Assembly (NCBI RefSeq): GCF_021347895.1
Contig: NC_067116.1
Coordinates: 44,257,628-44,321,627 of the forward strand
Source of the DNA: Acanthochromis polyacanthus
Lineage: Eukaryota > Chordata > Actinopteri > Pomacentridae
Direction: 5' to 3'
Length of the DNA stretch: 64,000 nucleotides
Shown: positions 1 through 38,300 of the stretch, piece by piece
Layout of the letters: every line of letters starts with the position of its first letter
How positions within the stretch are numbered: the stretch's first letter is position 1
Translations under genes and position numbers: made by a program
Notes under the pieces: generated by a model
The model's input: only the letters and a program-made list of their open reading frames with translations
Databases searched by the model: none
What the model was told of the DNA's origin: nothing

Positions 1-26367
<26,367 letters not shown>

Positions 26368-27795
26368 CGAACTTCCCGCTCCGATGTTAAAACTACAACT
26401 TCTAGCTCAGTTTAATTCCCGATCCTCCCCTTCAGTCGACTCCGGCCGACCTCTCGCCGCCCGGGCTTCCACCAGCTGACGTGCCAACTGCAACCCTGTG
26501 ATGCCTTCAGTCCCAGTATTACCTCTCAGCTGAGCAGCTTGTCCTCGCTTCTGTTTTTCATTCGTGCGCTGAATCTGCTTCAGCTTCAAACGTGGTGGTG
26601 ATGCAATTTATTTTGTTTATTTTTAAACACAAGCCCGGCCTCGGTAAACCTTCACACCGTCTATTCTCAGCTCTCTCCTCCTGGACTGGTCCTTTGGTCG
26701 CCGCCAGCTGGAGGACGACGGGATGGACCGTGTCATCTGTAAGCATCTTAAAGTCCACGGATGCTGCTACGCTCATTGTTCCTCTGTGGACTTTAACTCA
26801 CACCCACCTGCAGCAGAAGGAGGTCGTTAAACTTTGTGTCGAATCGGTAAATATATATGAAATTGCAATAGAAGAGCAGATGGAGTCAAGACAGTGCAGT
26901 TTGGGATTTGACTCACTGTGTTGGCTTTAGAATGAAACTATGAGGTTCAAGTGGTGACTTTTAGCTTTAATTTTAGGGCTTTTGCATCCATATGAAGGGA
27001 TTAGCTCATTTCTTTACAAACCCTCCTATTATGGCGGTTTGCAAACTTGCCTTAAATGTAAAGAAAACTGGCTGGAGTCTTGAGTTTCGTCCAGTTCTTG
27101 CTTGTTTACAGACTTGCAGATTGTAGTCTGGTCTAAATGCAACACAAGCTAGCTGGGTTAAAGTCAGGTAACTTACCCAGCTTGACTGTATGTGCTGCAA
27201 AACGGCCTTTTTTTAGCTACTATGCATTCAATAAATCCAATATTATTCACCCAATATGGATAGAAAACGGCACATTTAAAGCTGAGAGTCATCACTTTAA
27301 CAGTTAGTCTTTCCCACTGCGCTGAGTTCAGATATTATATGAAACTTTCTGCCTCCTTAGTTATTTATTGTGTGGAAACGTTTGATCAGAAGAGAAAGGA
27401 GCGTTCAGAATTGTAAATGTTCTCGACAGCGTGTAGAGAAAAAAAGTTTTAACAGTGTGTAAAGAGAATCTAACGTTATTGTAAAAGCACAAATAGAAAT
27501 GTGAATGTGAATACGGCAATACATTATGTAGGAGAAAGCAGGAGACGCAAATCTGTTTTAATATTTAAAGTGTTGATGATTGAAATGGTTTAGTTTGTGA
27601 CTGTCCAATCACCGCGTCCCGCCTCTGTACTGTATGATGATTATCTGCATCTCAAGCAGGCTGCACAGAAACTGTCCTTGCGGGAGATTTTTTGTTCGCA
27701 GCGACTGAGTGTGTTTTAATTCTGTCTTTTCACTGCCAGCTGCTCAGCTTTTGGAGCTGCGTTGTGCGACACGAGCGTCCGTCTGTGTCCCGTTT

Positions 27796-27801
27796 AATAA
27801 A
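27796..27801 (+). promoter_or_regulatory. candidate proximal polyadenylation signal AATAAA
   Basis: Canonical hexamer 49 bases upstream of the palindromic transposon. Use of this signal would exclude the long hairpin from the mRNA. Inferred from sequence only. Confidence 0.3.
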
Positions 27802-27849
27802 ACAGAGCTGGCGTCTTTTGGAATTTAAAAAGCTGAAAATACATGCTAT

Positions 27850-29098
27850 TAGGGCTGCAACTAACGACGCGGCGACGAATCGTCTGAGCACGATACGTCA
27901 TCAAATGTGGAAGTGAGCGCGCAATGCAACAGAAATCACCGTCCAACCAGAGCGCGGAACACGGACGGACATCGGCGCTGCATCCTGCATGTATTATGTA
28001 TGCACGATGCAGCGCCGATGATAATATGCAAAAATAAGACCATTTGCAAAGCTACTGATGATGTTATCGCATGACTTCTACTAAATCAGCGGAGAGAATT
28101 GTGAATTGAGAGTCTACCTGAAAACATCATCATATTATCTTCTGGCCCAACTGCCCAACCTGGAGAGGTCATAACTAGCACAAATCTATATCGATTAACC
28201 AAATTATCGAAATATTGGAAGAATCTCCGAAATCTGTTCACAAGAGAAATGGAAAAAACATTCTACATAACCAACAGGACGAATAACAGTCAAACTTGGT
28301 GTGTTGCATTTAAGACAACAGTGAATGGGATCACATCACAGCGCAAATAATTCTTAGTGGTTGTTTTAAACTCCATTTAGAGCCATATAGTAGCATTTTA
28401 TCACACATAACTTCAATCAGACACAGGCGCTGCATCGTGGATATACCGGGCTTTGCCAAAGTTCTGTTACACGGTTTCATGATCTTTAGAGACGTTTACA
28501 TGTCGGAGTGAAAAATTCCATTAAACAAACTGAAAGTTCTACCTTATAGGCAGGTGTCATTAATACAGATTTGTTTTCCGGTGAAGTTGTATCAAGATGG
28601 AAGTCAAAATAGTTGAGATATCTGCTCTCCTTTGTGCTGAACATCAGCCGGATGACCGTCTTTCAGGTCTTCACCATTCTTCAGCCTCTCCATGACTCTG
28701 TGGACGGTCATCCGGCTGATGTTCAGCTGCTTGGCTCTGTCAGACTGGTTGTGGCCAGCATGAAGGAGAGCAGATATCTCAACTCTTTTGACTTCCATCT
28801 TGATACAACTTCACCAGAGAAAAAAATTGTATTAATGACACCTGCCTATAAGGTAGAACTTTCAGTTTGTTTAATGGAATTTTTCACTTCGACATGTAAA
28901 CGTCTCTAAAGATCATGAAACCGTGTAACAGAACTTTGGCAAAGCCCGGTATTATGTATGCACGATGCAGCACAGATGTCCGTCTGTGTTCCGCGCTCCC
29001 GTCAGACGCAGATTTCTGTTGCATTGCACGCTCACTTCCGCTTTTGATGACGTATCGTGCTCAGACGATTAGTCGCCGCGTCGTTAGTTGCAGCCCTA
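27850..29098. mobile_element. hAT-like palindromic element with long terminal inverted repeats
   Basis: Starts TAGGGCTGCAACTAACGACG and ends with its reverse complement (CGTCGTTAGTTGCAGCCCTA). The outer arms (about 27850-28000 and 28948-29098) are roughly 145 bases and nearly complementary. The terminus is typical of hAT-type non-autonomous elements in fish. I find no convincing 8-bp target duplication. The interior carries a second foldback element (28445-28949). Confidence 0.7.
28445..28949. mobile_element. nested foldback element derived from a Tc1/mariner transposase gene
   Basis: Left arm 28445-28658 and right arm 28704-28949 are inverted copies; the right arm has about 33 extra bases. 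Read on the minus strand, the right arm encodes the N-terminal helix-turn-helix of a mariner/Tc1-type transposase, starting at 28798: MEVKRVEISALLHAGHNQSD, then AKQLNISRMTVHRV. No catalytic domain remains. Confidence 0.7.
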
Positions 29099-30458
29099 GA
29101 ATGTATAAATATAGTACGCAGGTGGGACCCAGAAGGCCTGACTTGATGTTTTTTTAGAAATCGCATTATGGGACACAACTGAAATGCTGGATTTGAGCCT
29201 TACGTATCCTCCAGCCCGTTTTCCTTCCTGAGAAACCACCCGAGGTTCGTCTCGTCTCTTCATCGGTTATCTTCAGAGCATTTACCGCCATGAAAACATC
29301 TGCTCGGCTACACGCTCCACTCCTTCCTGCTGCTGCTGAATCACTTCCAGACAGAAGCCCGTTAACGTAGCCGGACCGCAGACTCTCCACGTTCTGTTTA
29401 AGTGCCTCTTTGAGTTGAGTTGTGTTGGTGTCTCAGCATCCCCCCCTCTGGACCTATTTTCTTCTTCGAATGTCTCTTTCAACTGCTGTATACGACCATG
29501 TTTTTGTAAACTGATCCTCTAACGGCTGCTTTTCCTTCTTACCGGTTTACCGATCGTTCATTTTCTGCCTTATCGAGTCTTTCTGTAGCGCAGCAGAGGA
29601 AGTTTTTTAACAAACCCTCTCGTTCCCCTGAGGAAATATTTGTAAATCGAAAGTCTGTAAGTCACCTGCTTGTCGTGAATCTGCGCATATAGACGCGAGC
29701 GGAGTCCTTTTGCTGACGTGCTGCATCAGTTTGTGGAAGCAGGACTGTTTCTAAGGGCTTCTCCGGTCCCTAACTGAGCTCGTTAATCCTCACCGACTGT
29801 TTGGAGCTAAAGTGACCTTAAACTGAGTCTTTTTTTTCTTGTTGTTTTTCTACTGTCAGTGTTTTAACAGTTGCTATAAGATAATGTGTTCAAACTGTAA
29901 ATTATATAATGTAGAAAAAGACCAAAAACATTTGATACCGAGCATCTCTCCGTGCTGTAGGACTCCGACGTGACCCTCCTGAACTGGTTGTAGGAGAGAG
30001 GAGCTCCTCTGTAACTATGCAGTACTCGTCGGTTGTTTTGTACGGTGGACCAAGCAGCAGCTCAGACCTCAGCTGTAGTCTGTAGACAGAAAATGAATCT
30101 TCATGTATCCTGGAGCTGTTTGGAGCAGCTTCACCTTGAATAAAACAAACGTACGGTTCGATCCGAGGAATTCTAAAGTTGGCACAAAACGTCTAATCGT
30201 CACATCAAAGCCCTCTCTTCCATCTCCTCAGATGTTTATGAGTATTTATAATAATTTGCTGTGAGTGCGCTCCGAGTGCACTTGAAGACGTGTACAATTC
30301 TTTCTCTTTTATTTTGGTTTTCTGGGTGTAAATATCGCGTCTCGTCCGATCCGACCCGCTGTTACTGTATCCCAACGATTGTTGTAAATAAAAACGCTGT
30401 TTACTCTGCAAATATGTACATAGTATATATTTGTTAACTAAATGAAATTTGAACCTGT

Positions 30459-30464
30459 AAATAA
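30459..30464 (+). promoter_or_regulatory. candidate distal polyadenylation signal AATAAA
   Basis: Canonical hexamer followed within about 50 bases by a T/GT-rich stretch (TTTTTCATTTGTGG...). Best candidate for the end of cep350 transcripts, because it is the last of a series and the context fits. Confidence 0.5.
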
Positions 30465-31287
30465 AGCTTTCATCGTTTCTAAAGGAACTCGCCGCCCTGT
30501 GATGCTTTTTCATTTGTGGTTCCTGTAATGTTTGGGGACAAACCAAACTGGGACGTTGAGGTTTGTCGGCTGGTTTCTGTGCATCTGGAATTCTACGTTT
30601 GAACGTGGTTGTGGTCCAGCGTTATGTTTGCTTGGTCTCGTTAAAGGCACAACTCTTATTCTGTCAACATCTAAAAGGAAAGATTCAAACTGTCACTCAG
30701 TCAGTTCTAAACTGACTGACATCTGCGGGGAAGTCCTCATTTTTCTGTGAATTTAGAGGCTTTTATGACACCAAAAAGAGTTTATGTTCAATTTTTACAG
30801 TAAAATGGTTTTAAAAAATTGTGAATTTTAAAGGTTAATTAAGCTATTTTCAGTCTAAATGTGTTCAAAGTGTTAAACTATGATAATTTTCAGTATTTTA
30901 ACATTTTTTTCATACTCTAAGGGTGATTTAAAGACATTTTTCTGGTGGGTTTGTGTTGGAATCATTTGTACTGAATAATAATTATCTATATGAAACAGAT
31001 ATATTTACAATTATCAGTTCTTTTGACTGAAATGTGACATAAATATTATAAAATATCCTAAAACATAATTTGTCATTTAAATGGCAATTTCTTTTGGTAG
31101 AATAACCAGCAGATGTAAATTTAAGACAAAATCAGACATTTATTTTGGTATGTCTGACTCAACCACTTATGTGATGTTCAGAGATTTTATTTAGGTAGAA
31201 ATCACTCTGAATTATTGTCATATTTACAAAGCTATTGGTTTTTATTTTTTATTTTTACTTATTTATTGAGTGCGAGACTGAAATGTA

Positions 31288-31957
31288 TGGAGTCACAGGA
31301 GTGCCACATCAAAATATAAATAAATAAATAAATGTGGAAATATAAATAAATAAATAAATAAATGTGGAAACATAAAGAGAAATAAATAAATGTGGAAGTA
31401 TAAAGGGAAATAACTAAATAAATACATGTGGAAATATAAAGAGAAATAAATAAATACATGTGGAAATATAAATAAATATAAATAAAAATAAATGTGGAAA
31501 TAAAAGAGAAAACTAAATAAATAAATGTGAAAATATAAAGACAAATAAATACATGTGGAAATATAAAGAGAAATAAATAAATACATGTGGAAATATAAAT
31601 AAATATAAATAAAAAATAAATGTGGAAATAAAAGAGAAAACTAAATAAATAAATGTGAAAATATAAAGACAAATAAATACTTGTGGAAATATAAAGAGAA
31701 ATAAATAAATACATGTGGAAATATAAATATAAATAAAAAATAAATGTGGAAATAAAAGAGAAAACTAAATAAATAAATGAAAATATAAAGACAAATAAAT
31801 AATGTGGAAATATAAAGAGAAATAAATAAATAAAAAGGAAAATTTTGTGTTTGCTTTTACCTTTTTTTTCCTTTTATTTATTTATTTATTTATTTCTCTT
31901 TATATTTCCACATTTATTTATTTATTTATATTTTAATGTGGCACTCCTGTGACTCCA
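31288..31957. mobile_element. AT-rich palindromic MITE with expanded internal tandem repeat, copy 1
   Basis: Ends TGGAGTCACAGGAGTGCCAC and its reverse complement, flanked by TA at 31286-31287 and 31958-31959. The interior is (AAATA)/(TGTGGAAATATAAA) arrays. A larger unit of about 127 bases beginning GAGAAATAAATAAATACATG repeats near 31441, 31568 and 31696. TA duplication suggests a Tc1/mariner-type origin. Confidence 0.7.
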
Positions 31958-32269
31958 TAGCATGGCCACGATAAAAAGAACTTTTAATACGAGAACCTTT
32001 TATTGATGTCTGATGTCGTTTGTTTACATCAGAAATGTTTATTTACTTTTGAATATTTGATTATTTTGTTATACTCTTAGGGGTGATTTAAAGACATTTT
32101 TTGGTGAGTTTGTCTTGGAATCAGGGCTCGATTGTACTAAATAATAACTGTCGATCTTCAAACTGATGTATTTACTATTCTCAGTTTTTTTTTACTAAAT
32201 CTTTACATAAACATTCAAAAAATTGGGAATAATTTGTCATTTGAATGCCAATCTCTTTTTGAACGACGA

Positions 32270-32860
32270 CGTCTTGAGCCGTGAGAACAAAGCTGCTGTT
32301 CTCCAAAAAGAACGTTGCTGAAGGTCACGCAGACGACCGAGAACCCTGCTGGAACGTTTTGTGGTCGAGCTAAACCAAACAAAACTCTCCGGTTTAAATA
32401 ATGTGGTCTGAAAATGGAAAGCTCTTTTCTCCAGCATCATGTGGTAAACCAGCTGCTGGTGTCAGGGTTGGAGGCCGATTTTCTTATAGAACGATGAATT
32501 CTACCGATAAACGTCAGGATGTCTGTCTGAGAACTGAATCTGAATAGAAAGTGGGTCATGCAACAAGACAACGGAGAATGAAGCTAACGTTTTGTAACGA
32601 CCAAGTCACAGTCCTGACCTTAATCCAACAGAAATGTTCTGGAAGGAGCTGAGGAGAGGAGATCATGTGAGGAAACCCAGAGATGAAGCTGATCTGTGCA
32701 GAGAAATGGACTATAATCTGATATGAAGATCCATCAGCAGTGACTGGAAATGTTTAGCTGCAGATTTTGAAGCACAGCAGACATGAAAGCAAAGGATCAG
32801 ATACCTTAACCACTGCCAGACATGTGATAATGGATCATTTTTCTCAATAAATAAATGACA
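32270..32860 (+). pseudogene. decayed Tc1-like transposase fragment
   Basis: Near 32557 reads MQQDNGE, resembling the Tc1 QQDN catalytic-Asp motif. From 32604 reads SHSPDLNPTEMFWKELRR, the conserved SPDLNPIE-type motif with the last acidic residue. Stops interrupt the frame (for example TGA at 32725-32727). The 5' half is only dimly recognisable and the ends are not resolved. Confidence 0.55.
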
Positions 32861-34106
32861 TGTAGAATATGCTGTCCACTTTTAGTGACTCTTAGGACTC
32901 TATTTATGCAGAAATATAGATATTCCAAATGATTCACAAACTCTGAAACTGACCTGAAATCCACCTGTCGAGGAAAACAAAAACATGTGGGGGGAAGAGA
33001 AAGTGATTTTTTAAAAATAGAAAAGTCACACTCGTGATGAACAAAAACTGCCATGGAGCATATTAGATTTTACTATTATTTTCCACTCTCTGTCTTACAT
33101 TTTCCTTCACCAACATATATAAATATATTAAATATTTTCATTCATTTTCATCCTTTAATTGCCAGTTTGTTTACACTGAGCTACTTTTTGACCACTAGTT
33201 AGCTTTTTTGTGTTTTTTTAATCAATAAAAATAAATAAATAACACATAAAACTAACTAGGGAGTAGAAAAGGTCCAAAATGTTTCTTTCATAGTTCTGGG
33301 ACATGGCAATAATTTGCCACAACACTGACTTTGAGGACGATATCTGTAATGTTTTATTGTAGGCTACAGTTTGTTTACTTTGTTGGCTTATTTGTTGTAA
33401 ATTAACCCTCGTGTCGTCCTGCTTTAAAGTTTGAAGATGTGGATAAAAAAAATATATTTCCACAATGATGCTTCTGATGGACATGCCTGTCTGAGTTCCT
33501 GATTAAACCCAATTAAAAACGCCATCACTTGTGATATTATGAGCTCAGTAGGTTTAGCAGAAAAGCAAAAACTTCTGTTTTATTTCATTTTCTTCAATAC
33601 TTTGCAGTTTGTCTGTCACTGCAGCGTGGGATTCCCTGACATGTCACCTTTCAATGATGAAAAGACGCCCCTCGTAGGGATCCCATGGCGGCGATGACCT
33701 TCCAGGAAAGACCATTATGTAACCGTGACATCAGATCAGTAATGATCAACACGACCAACAGGAAGCACGCACAGTTCAGGTCTAATCACTGGGAGGTGAA
33801 GTGGCTTCGTGGGGGGAGGCTGCAAGGGGATGCATTTTATTCCATTAGGACTTTTTTCTACATGATAATAAATCAAATTATACAGCAAAATTATTTCAAA
33901 TGAGTCAAATTCAGCCCACACAGCAGGCAGAAATACAAAAAGCATGAATCATTACAGAAGTTTGTTTTTCACAACATTGAGTCAATAAAATCTGTGGAGC
34001 ATAATGTCCCCCATGAGAATGTCTTATAAAGTGTCAGTGAACAGGCAGGACATCTGACTTTAAGCCTTGTGTTGTCTGAGGATCAAAAATGACTCGGCCA
34101 CTTTGT

Positions 34107-34553
34107 TTAACCCTTGAGTCGTCCAGCAGGTCGAAACTTGTGACGTCCACATTTTCAACATTTTTGGGAAATATTTCAATATTTTTTGACGGAAAAAAAA
34201 TGTTAAAATGTTTCGTTGAAATTTTAAATTCTCTGGATTTTGGTTGATTTTTATGTGAATGTTCTTAAAGAAAATATTAGAAGTTTTACAGATATATATG
34301 GAATCGCTTTAGATATTTTTATGAATTTTTTTTGGAAGATTTTCACTCATTTTTTGAAAATATTTACAAGAATTTTCTTGTCACATTTGGGATATTTAAA
34401 AAAAATAAAGTTTTAAGGGAAACTTAAGGAATTATTGGAATTTTCTTCCTGGAGGTTTTGCAAATTTTCAGACATTTATGAAGTTTTTTTTTATTTTTTA
34501 AAACTTTTTTCAGACCGGGAAACAATATTTTTGGTCAACAACAGGAGAGTTAA
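34107..34553. mobile_element. TTAA-flanked palindromic MITE (CCCTCCTGTTGTCC family)
   Basis: TTAA at 34107-34110 and 34550-34553, ends CCCTTGAGTCGTCC and ACAACAGGAGAG. The interior shares CTGGATTTTGGTTGATTTTT and AATTTTCTTCCTG with the copies at 37324, 50194, 56095 and 58621. TTAA target use suggests piggyBac-type mobilisation. Confidence 0.65.
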
Positions 34554-34859
34554 CATTATTTTGTATTTTCTCTGAATTAGAACTTTAACCAGCATCAATC
34601 CTCATAACTGCTTGACATTTAATTTTAAGATTAAGTTTGTTTACATAATATCCATTTTAATGTTTAATGAAATAAAACACTTTTAAGAATAACCATTTTT
34701 CATATAATTAGCTTCAGGAAACCTCGTCAGTACTGGTCACTGTTTTGATGCCTCATTATGTCCCTGTCTCCCCCCCCTCTTTTAACCATTACAGGCTATT
34801 GAGGTTTATTTCCTGTATTAATGCGGCGTCACTTTAAACCGCCTTCATTTCATATTTCC

Positions 34860-35033
34860 ATCCCTCAGCTGCAGCTCGTTTGGACGGAGGGCGCTTCGGT
34901 CTGCAGGGGGAGGAACCCATGAAGGCTGCAGGAGACAAAACCGGGGAGGCAGGAAAAAGTTGAGTGAAGTTTTGGAGACGGCGAGCCGGAGACTGTTGCG
35001 CTCCGACCGACCGACAGCAGCTCGGAGGGGAAG
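34860..35033 (+). promoter_or_regulatory. qsox1: probable qsox1 proximal promoter / 5' UTR
   Basis: Base composition shifts sharply to GC- and CpG-rich from about 34870 through exon 1, as expected of a CpG-island promoter. I see no TATA box at a clear distance. The transcription start cannot be placed from sequence alone. Confidence 0.4.
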
Positions 35034-35322
35034 ATGGCGCGGAGCGGCGGCCGTGCCACGTCTCGGTTCTCTCAGCGAACATGTCCCGGAAAGGTCGCGG
35101 AATCGGCCGTGTGGCTGAGCCTGTGGCTGCTGCTGGCTCCGTCCGCTGCGGAGGCCGGACTGTACACCGCCTCCGACCAGATCCTGCTGCTCTCTCCGGG
35201 GAACGTGGAGGCGGCGTTGATCAATTCCACGGCGGCGATGGTGGTGGAGTTTTACGCGTCGTGGTGCGGACACTGCATCGCCTTTTCTCCGGTGTACAAG
35301 AGCCTGGCCAGAGACATTAAAG
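35034..35322 (+). CDS. qsox1: qsox1 exon 1: signal peptide and CGHC active site (residues 1-96)
   Basis: The first ATG in a good Kozak context (A at -3, G at +4) opens MARSGGRATS. A hydrophobic stretch VWLSLWLLLAPSAAEA (26-41) precedes a likely cleavage at AEA|GLY. Then VEFYASWCGHCIAFSP carries the redox CXXC at Cys78-Cys81. N64-S-T is a potential N-glycosylation site. Phase-1 donor AAAG|GTTGGT. Confidence 0.95.
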
Positions 35323-38300
35323 GTTGGTGCGGACCGTGCTTCCTCTTGCTAATGATTTCCTCAATAATAATCATGCAGAAAACCCCCCCTTTTTTTAACT
35401 ACAAACCTCTTAAACTTTGTGAATAAGTTTCACTTTTACGCATTTATCCGTATTATAAGGTAAACCAGACAGAAGTTTTTCAACATTTAAAAGTAAAAAT
35501 CTACATTTAATTCTCTCAGATTGAACACAGCTTGAGTTATTTATCTGCATGGAAACAGTGGAAGCACCAAGCTGCTGCTCCTATCAGTTAATTAGAGCAT
35601 GTGATCTAATAAGTGCTTTCCATCCTCCTGCATCCTGACTGTTTCTGTGGAAATCTCACAGAGCTGCGAGAAAAATGCAAATTAATTAGGATGGAAGTGA
35701 AAGGGCAAACTTTATGATGGTGGCAGAAGGACTGGTGCTGCCAAACACTCATGATGAAATGATCTGTTTTGCAATCATCCTAATGTTTCTGCAATGTTTT
35801 ACCTGCTCTGTGACCCGGATTATAACCGATCTGGTTGTTTCTATTCGATGAAATCTTCTTTAAAGTCACATAATGCAGTTTTCCACTTGCAAACCCCCCA
35901 CACTGTGACTGGAATCTTATCATCAGAACAGTTAGATTTCCATCATAAATGTTATATTTTGAGATTACAGCTCACAGGATGATTGTAAAACAAGCTAATT
36001 TCTTCTTTTTTTTTGCATAAAACTGGTCTGTAAAACGTGTTAATGGGAGTCTAGATTCCAAACATTGTTTTTATTGTCAGACTCGTTTAGACCGTCTGTT
36101 TGAGGGTACACACTTTATTTGGTTTGCTTTGCAGTTTTAGCAGCTGTAATAATGGAATGTAAATGTTTTCTGCAGGATTTTCCACCATTAAATCAGGCTT
36201 TTCAGAAACACGCTTGCATTGGTCTTACAACCATTAGAAACAATAACATCTGTCCAAAAAAATAAATGTAATTGACTGAAATCTCCTGTCTCTGGATAGA
36301 TTTCTCGTTTCCCCTTACACAACTTAAATTACAGCATGCTATTATAAAATTGTCGTCCAAAAAACACTGCTTACTCCTCCTTTAAGAGTCCAATTATAAC
36401 TCTTTTGTTGTTGTTGTTTTTTTTTAAGAATCCTTTAGATGTAGACATTTAGAGCGGTAATTTGATCATTTCTAGATATTAACCAGGATATCAGACATAC
36501 CAAACACTTTCCTTTCACTTACACAAAGACTTTGCTGCCTCCACATACGCAAACTTCTGTGTATTTGCATTTAATGACTCCGATAAAAGCAGCTGGAGTC
36601 GAATGCAAACCGAGCTGATCACTTTCTGGCACCAGTCGGAGTGTTTCAGCTCCTCGCACTCTGTCAACAATGGCCACTGATGGCTTGGCAGGCTTTCAAA
36701 CGCTGGCAGGCAGCGGAATTTTACAGGGAAATATCAGGAATACGTGCAGATATTAGCCTGATGGAAGCACTGCAGAGGTATTTGGCACCATGTGACTAAT
36801 CTGTTTATTCTGAATAATGAAGATGCATTCACTGACCCATTGAAAAGATTGTATTTTTCCTTGACTAGACTGATGAAACTGTATTGACACACATGGTGGG
36901 AGGACAATAGAGGCCCGTGGTGCTGGCAGACAGCAGCAGACAGTACACTAAATATTTACTGTGGCTCTGTTTGATGTGCGCTCCTCAGAGTGGAAGCCAG
37001 CTGTGAACCTGGCAGCGATAGACTGCGCCGCTGAGGACAACAGGAAGGTCTGCGCCGCCTACCGGATCAGAGGGTATCCCACCATAAAGGTAACAAACTC
37101 TGCACTACCTGTCACCTGCACTGAGGGCTTCTCTGCTGTAATGACGGCTGCTGCACGAGAAGTCGCTCATTTAGTCACTAAAGCAGATCAAGAAAATGGA
37201 TTTAAAGATGCAGAATCATCATGTAGCGTTCAGTTAAAGAGAAAAAACACAGCAAGTACATTAAATTAATTAAAAAAACTGCTAAGGGGATGTTTGCAAA
37301 GATGACTAAGTTCTGAGTTTTAGTTAACCCTCCTGTTGTCCTCATTTACCAAAAAAAAAATTGTTTCCTTGTCTGAAAAAAATCCAAAAATTCAGCAAAA
37401 AATTCCCTGAATTTCTGAAAATTTGCAAAACCTTCAGGAAGAAAATTCCAAGAATTCCTTAAAAGTTTCCCCTTAAGTTTTATTTTAAAAAAATCCCCCA
37501 AATTTGGTAAGAAAATTCTTGTAAATATCTTCAAAAAATGAGTAAAAATCTTCCAAAAGAATCCTAAAAATATATAAATTGATTCCATGCATATCAGTAA
37601 AATTTGTAGTATTTTCTTTAAGAATATTCACAAAAAAATCAACCAAAATCCAGCGAATTTAACTGGATTTTGGTTGATTTTTTAAAAAAAAAATTTTTTT
37701 GTGAATGTTCTTAAAGAAACATTTTCAACGATTACTTCTTTCCATCGAAAAATGTTCAAAGATTTCCCAAAATGTTGAAAATGTGAACATCAGAAGTTTC
37801 ACTGTGAAAAATATATATTTTTTCCACATTTTCAAACTTTAAAACGGGTTAATTTTGACCCGCAGGACAACAAGAAGGCTCATGTTGTGATGAAGTTAAT
37901 AAAGATGCATTTTTTTTAGTATGAATTTAAAGATAGAGCACAGCATGCAGAAGGATGAACACCATCAGAACAGCTCATAAGACATGTCACTGTTATTATT
38001 AACTTGGATAAATAAAGTGTTGCAAGGCATTACAGGATAAAAGAAGAGCCTTAAGAGCAGCTCTAGCTCACACCTGTAGCCAGTGAACCGAGGTTACACA
38101 ATGAAGTATTTTAATTATTGTCATGAGTCAGCTTTCAGAACAAGCTCAGACTAGTTAGATGAGAGAAGACTGCGGAAGGACAATCCAGATGCTTAGATTA
38201 ATGTCCCAGTATCATGCAGTGATATAGGACGCTGGAATGTCAGTGAGAGTTCAAGTTCCTCTCTGGTGTTTGATTTGATGCCAAAAATTCATCTCTGCAT

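Larger units (their letters stand above)
26368..30480 (+). other. cep350: probable cep350 3' UTR
   Basis: Non-coding sequence after the stop codon. AATAAA hexamers occur at 27230, 27796, 30139, 30387 and 30459. The last is followed by GT/T-rich sequence like a downstream element. If the distal site is used the UTR is about 4.1 kb and contains the palindromic transposon at 27850-29098. If 27796 is used it ends just before it. The extent is inferred. Confidence 0.55.
30481..34859. other. cep350-qsox1 intergenic region
   Basis: No gene is supported. It holds the AT-rich palindromic element (31288-31957), a decayed Tc1-like element (about 32270-32860), a TTAA-MITE end fragment (33404-33460) and a complete TTAA-MITE (34107-34553). 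The rest is AT-rich unique-looking sequence. Confidence 0.75.

Noticed and set aside
31259..31714. Long minus-strand frames rich in Ile, Tyr and Phe
   Set aside because: Translation of the AT-rich internal array of a MITE.
34834..35273. Minus-strand open frames over the qsox1 promoter and exon 1
   Set aside because: GC-rich shadow frames opposite the signal peptide and CGHC-coding exon. No independent gene evidence.
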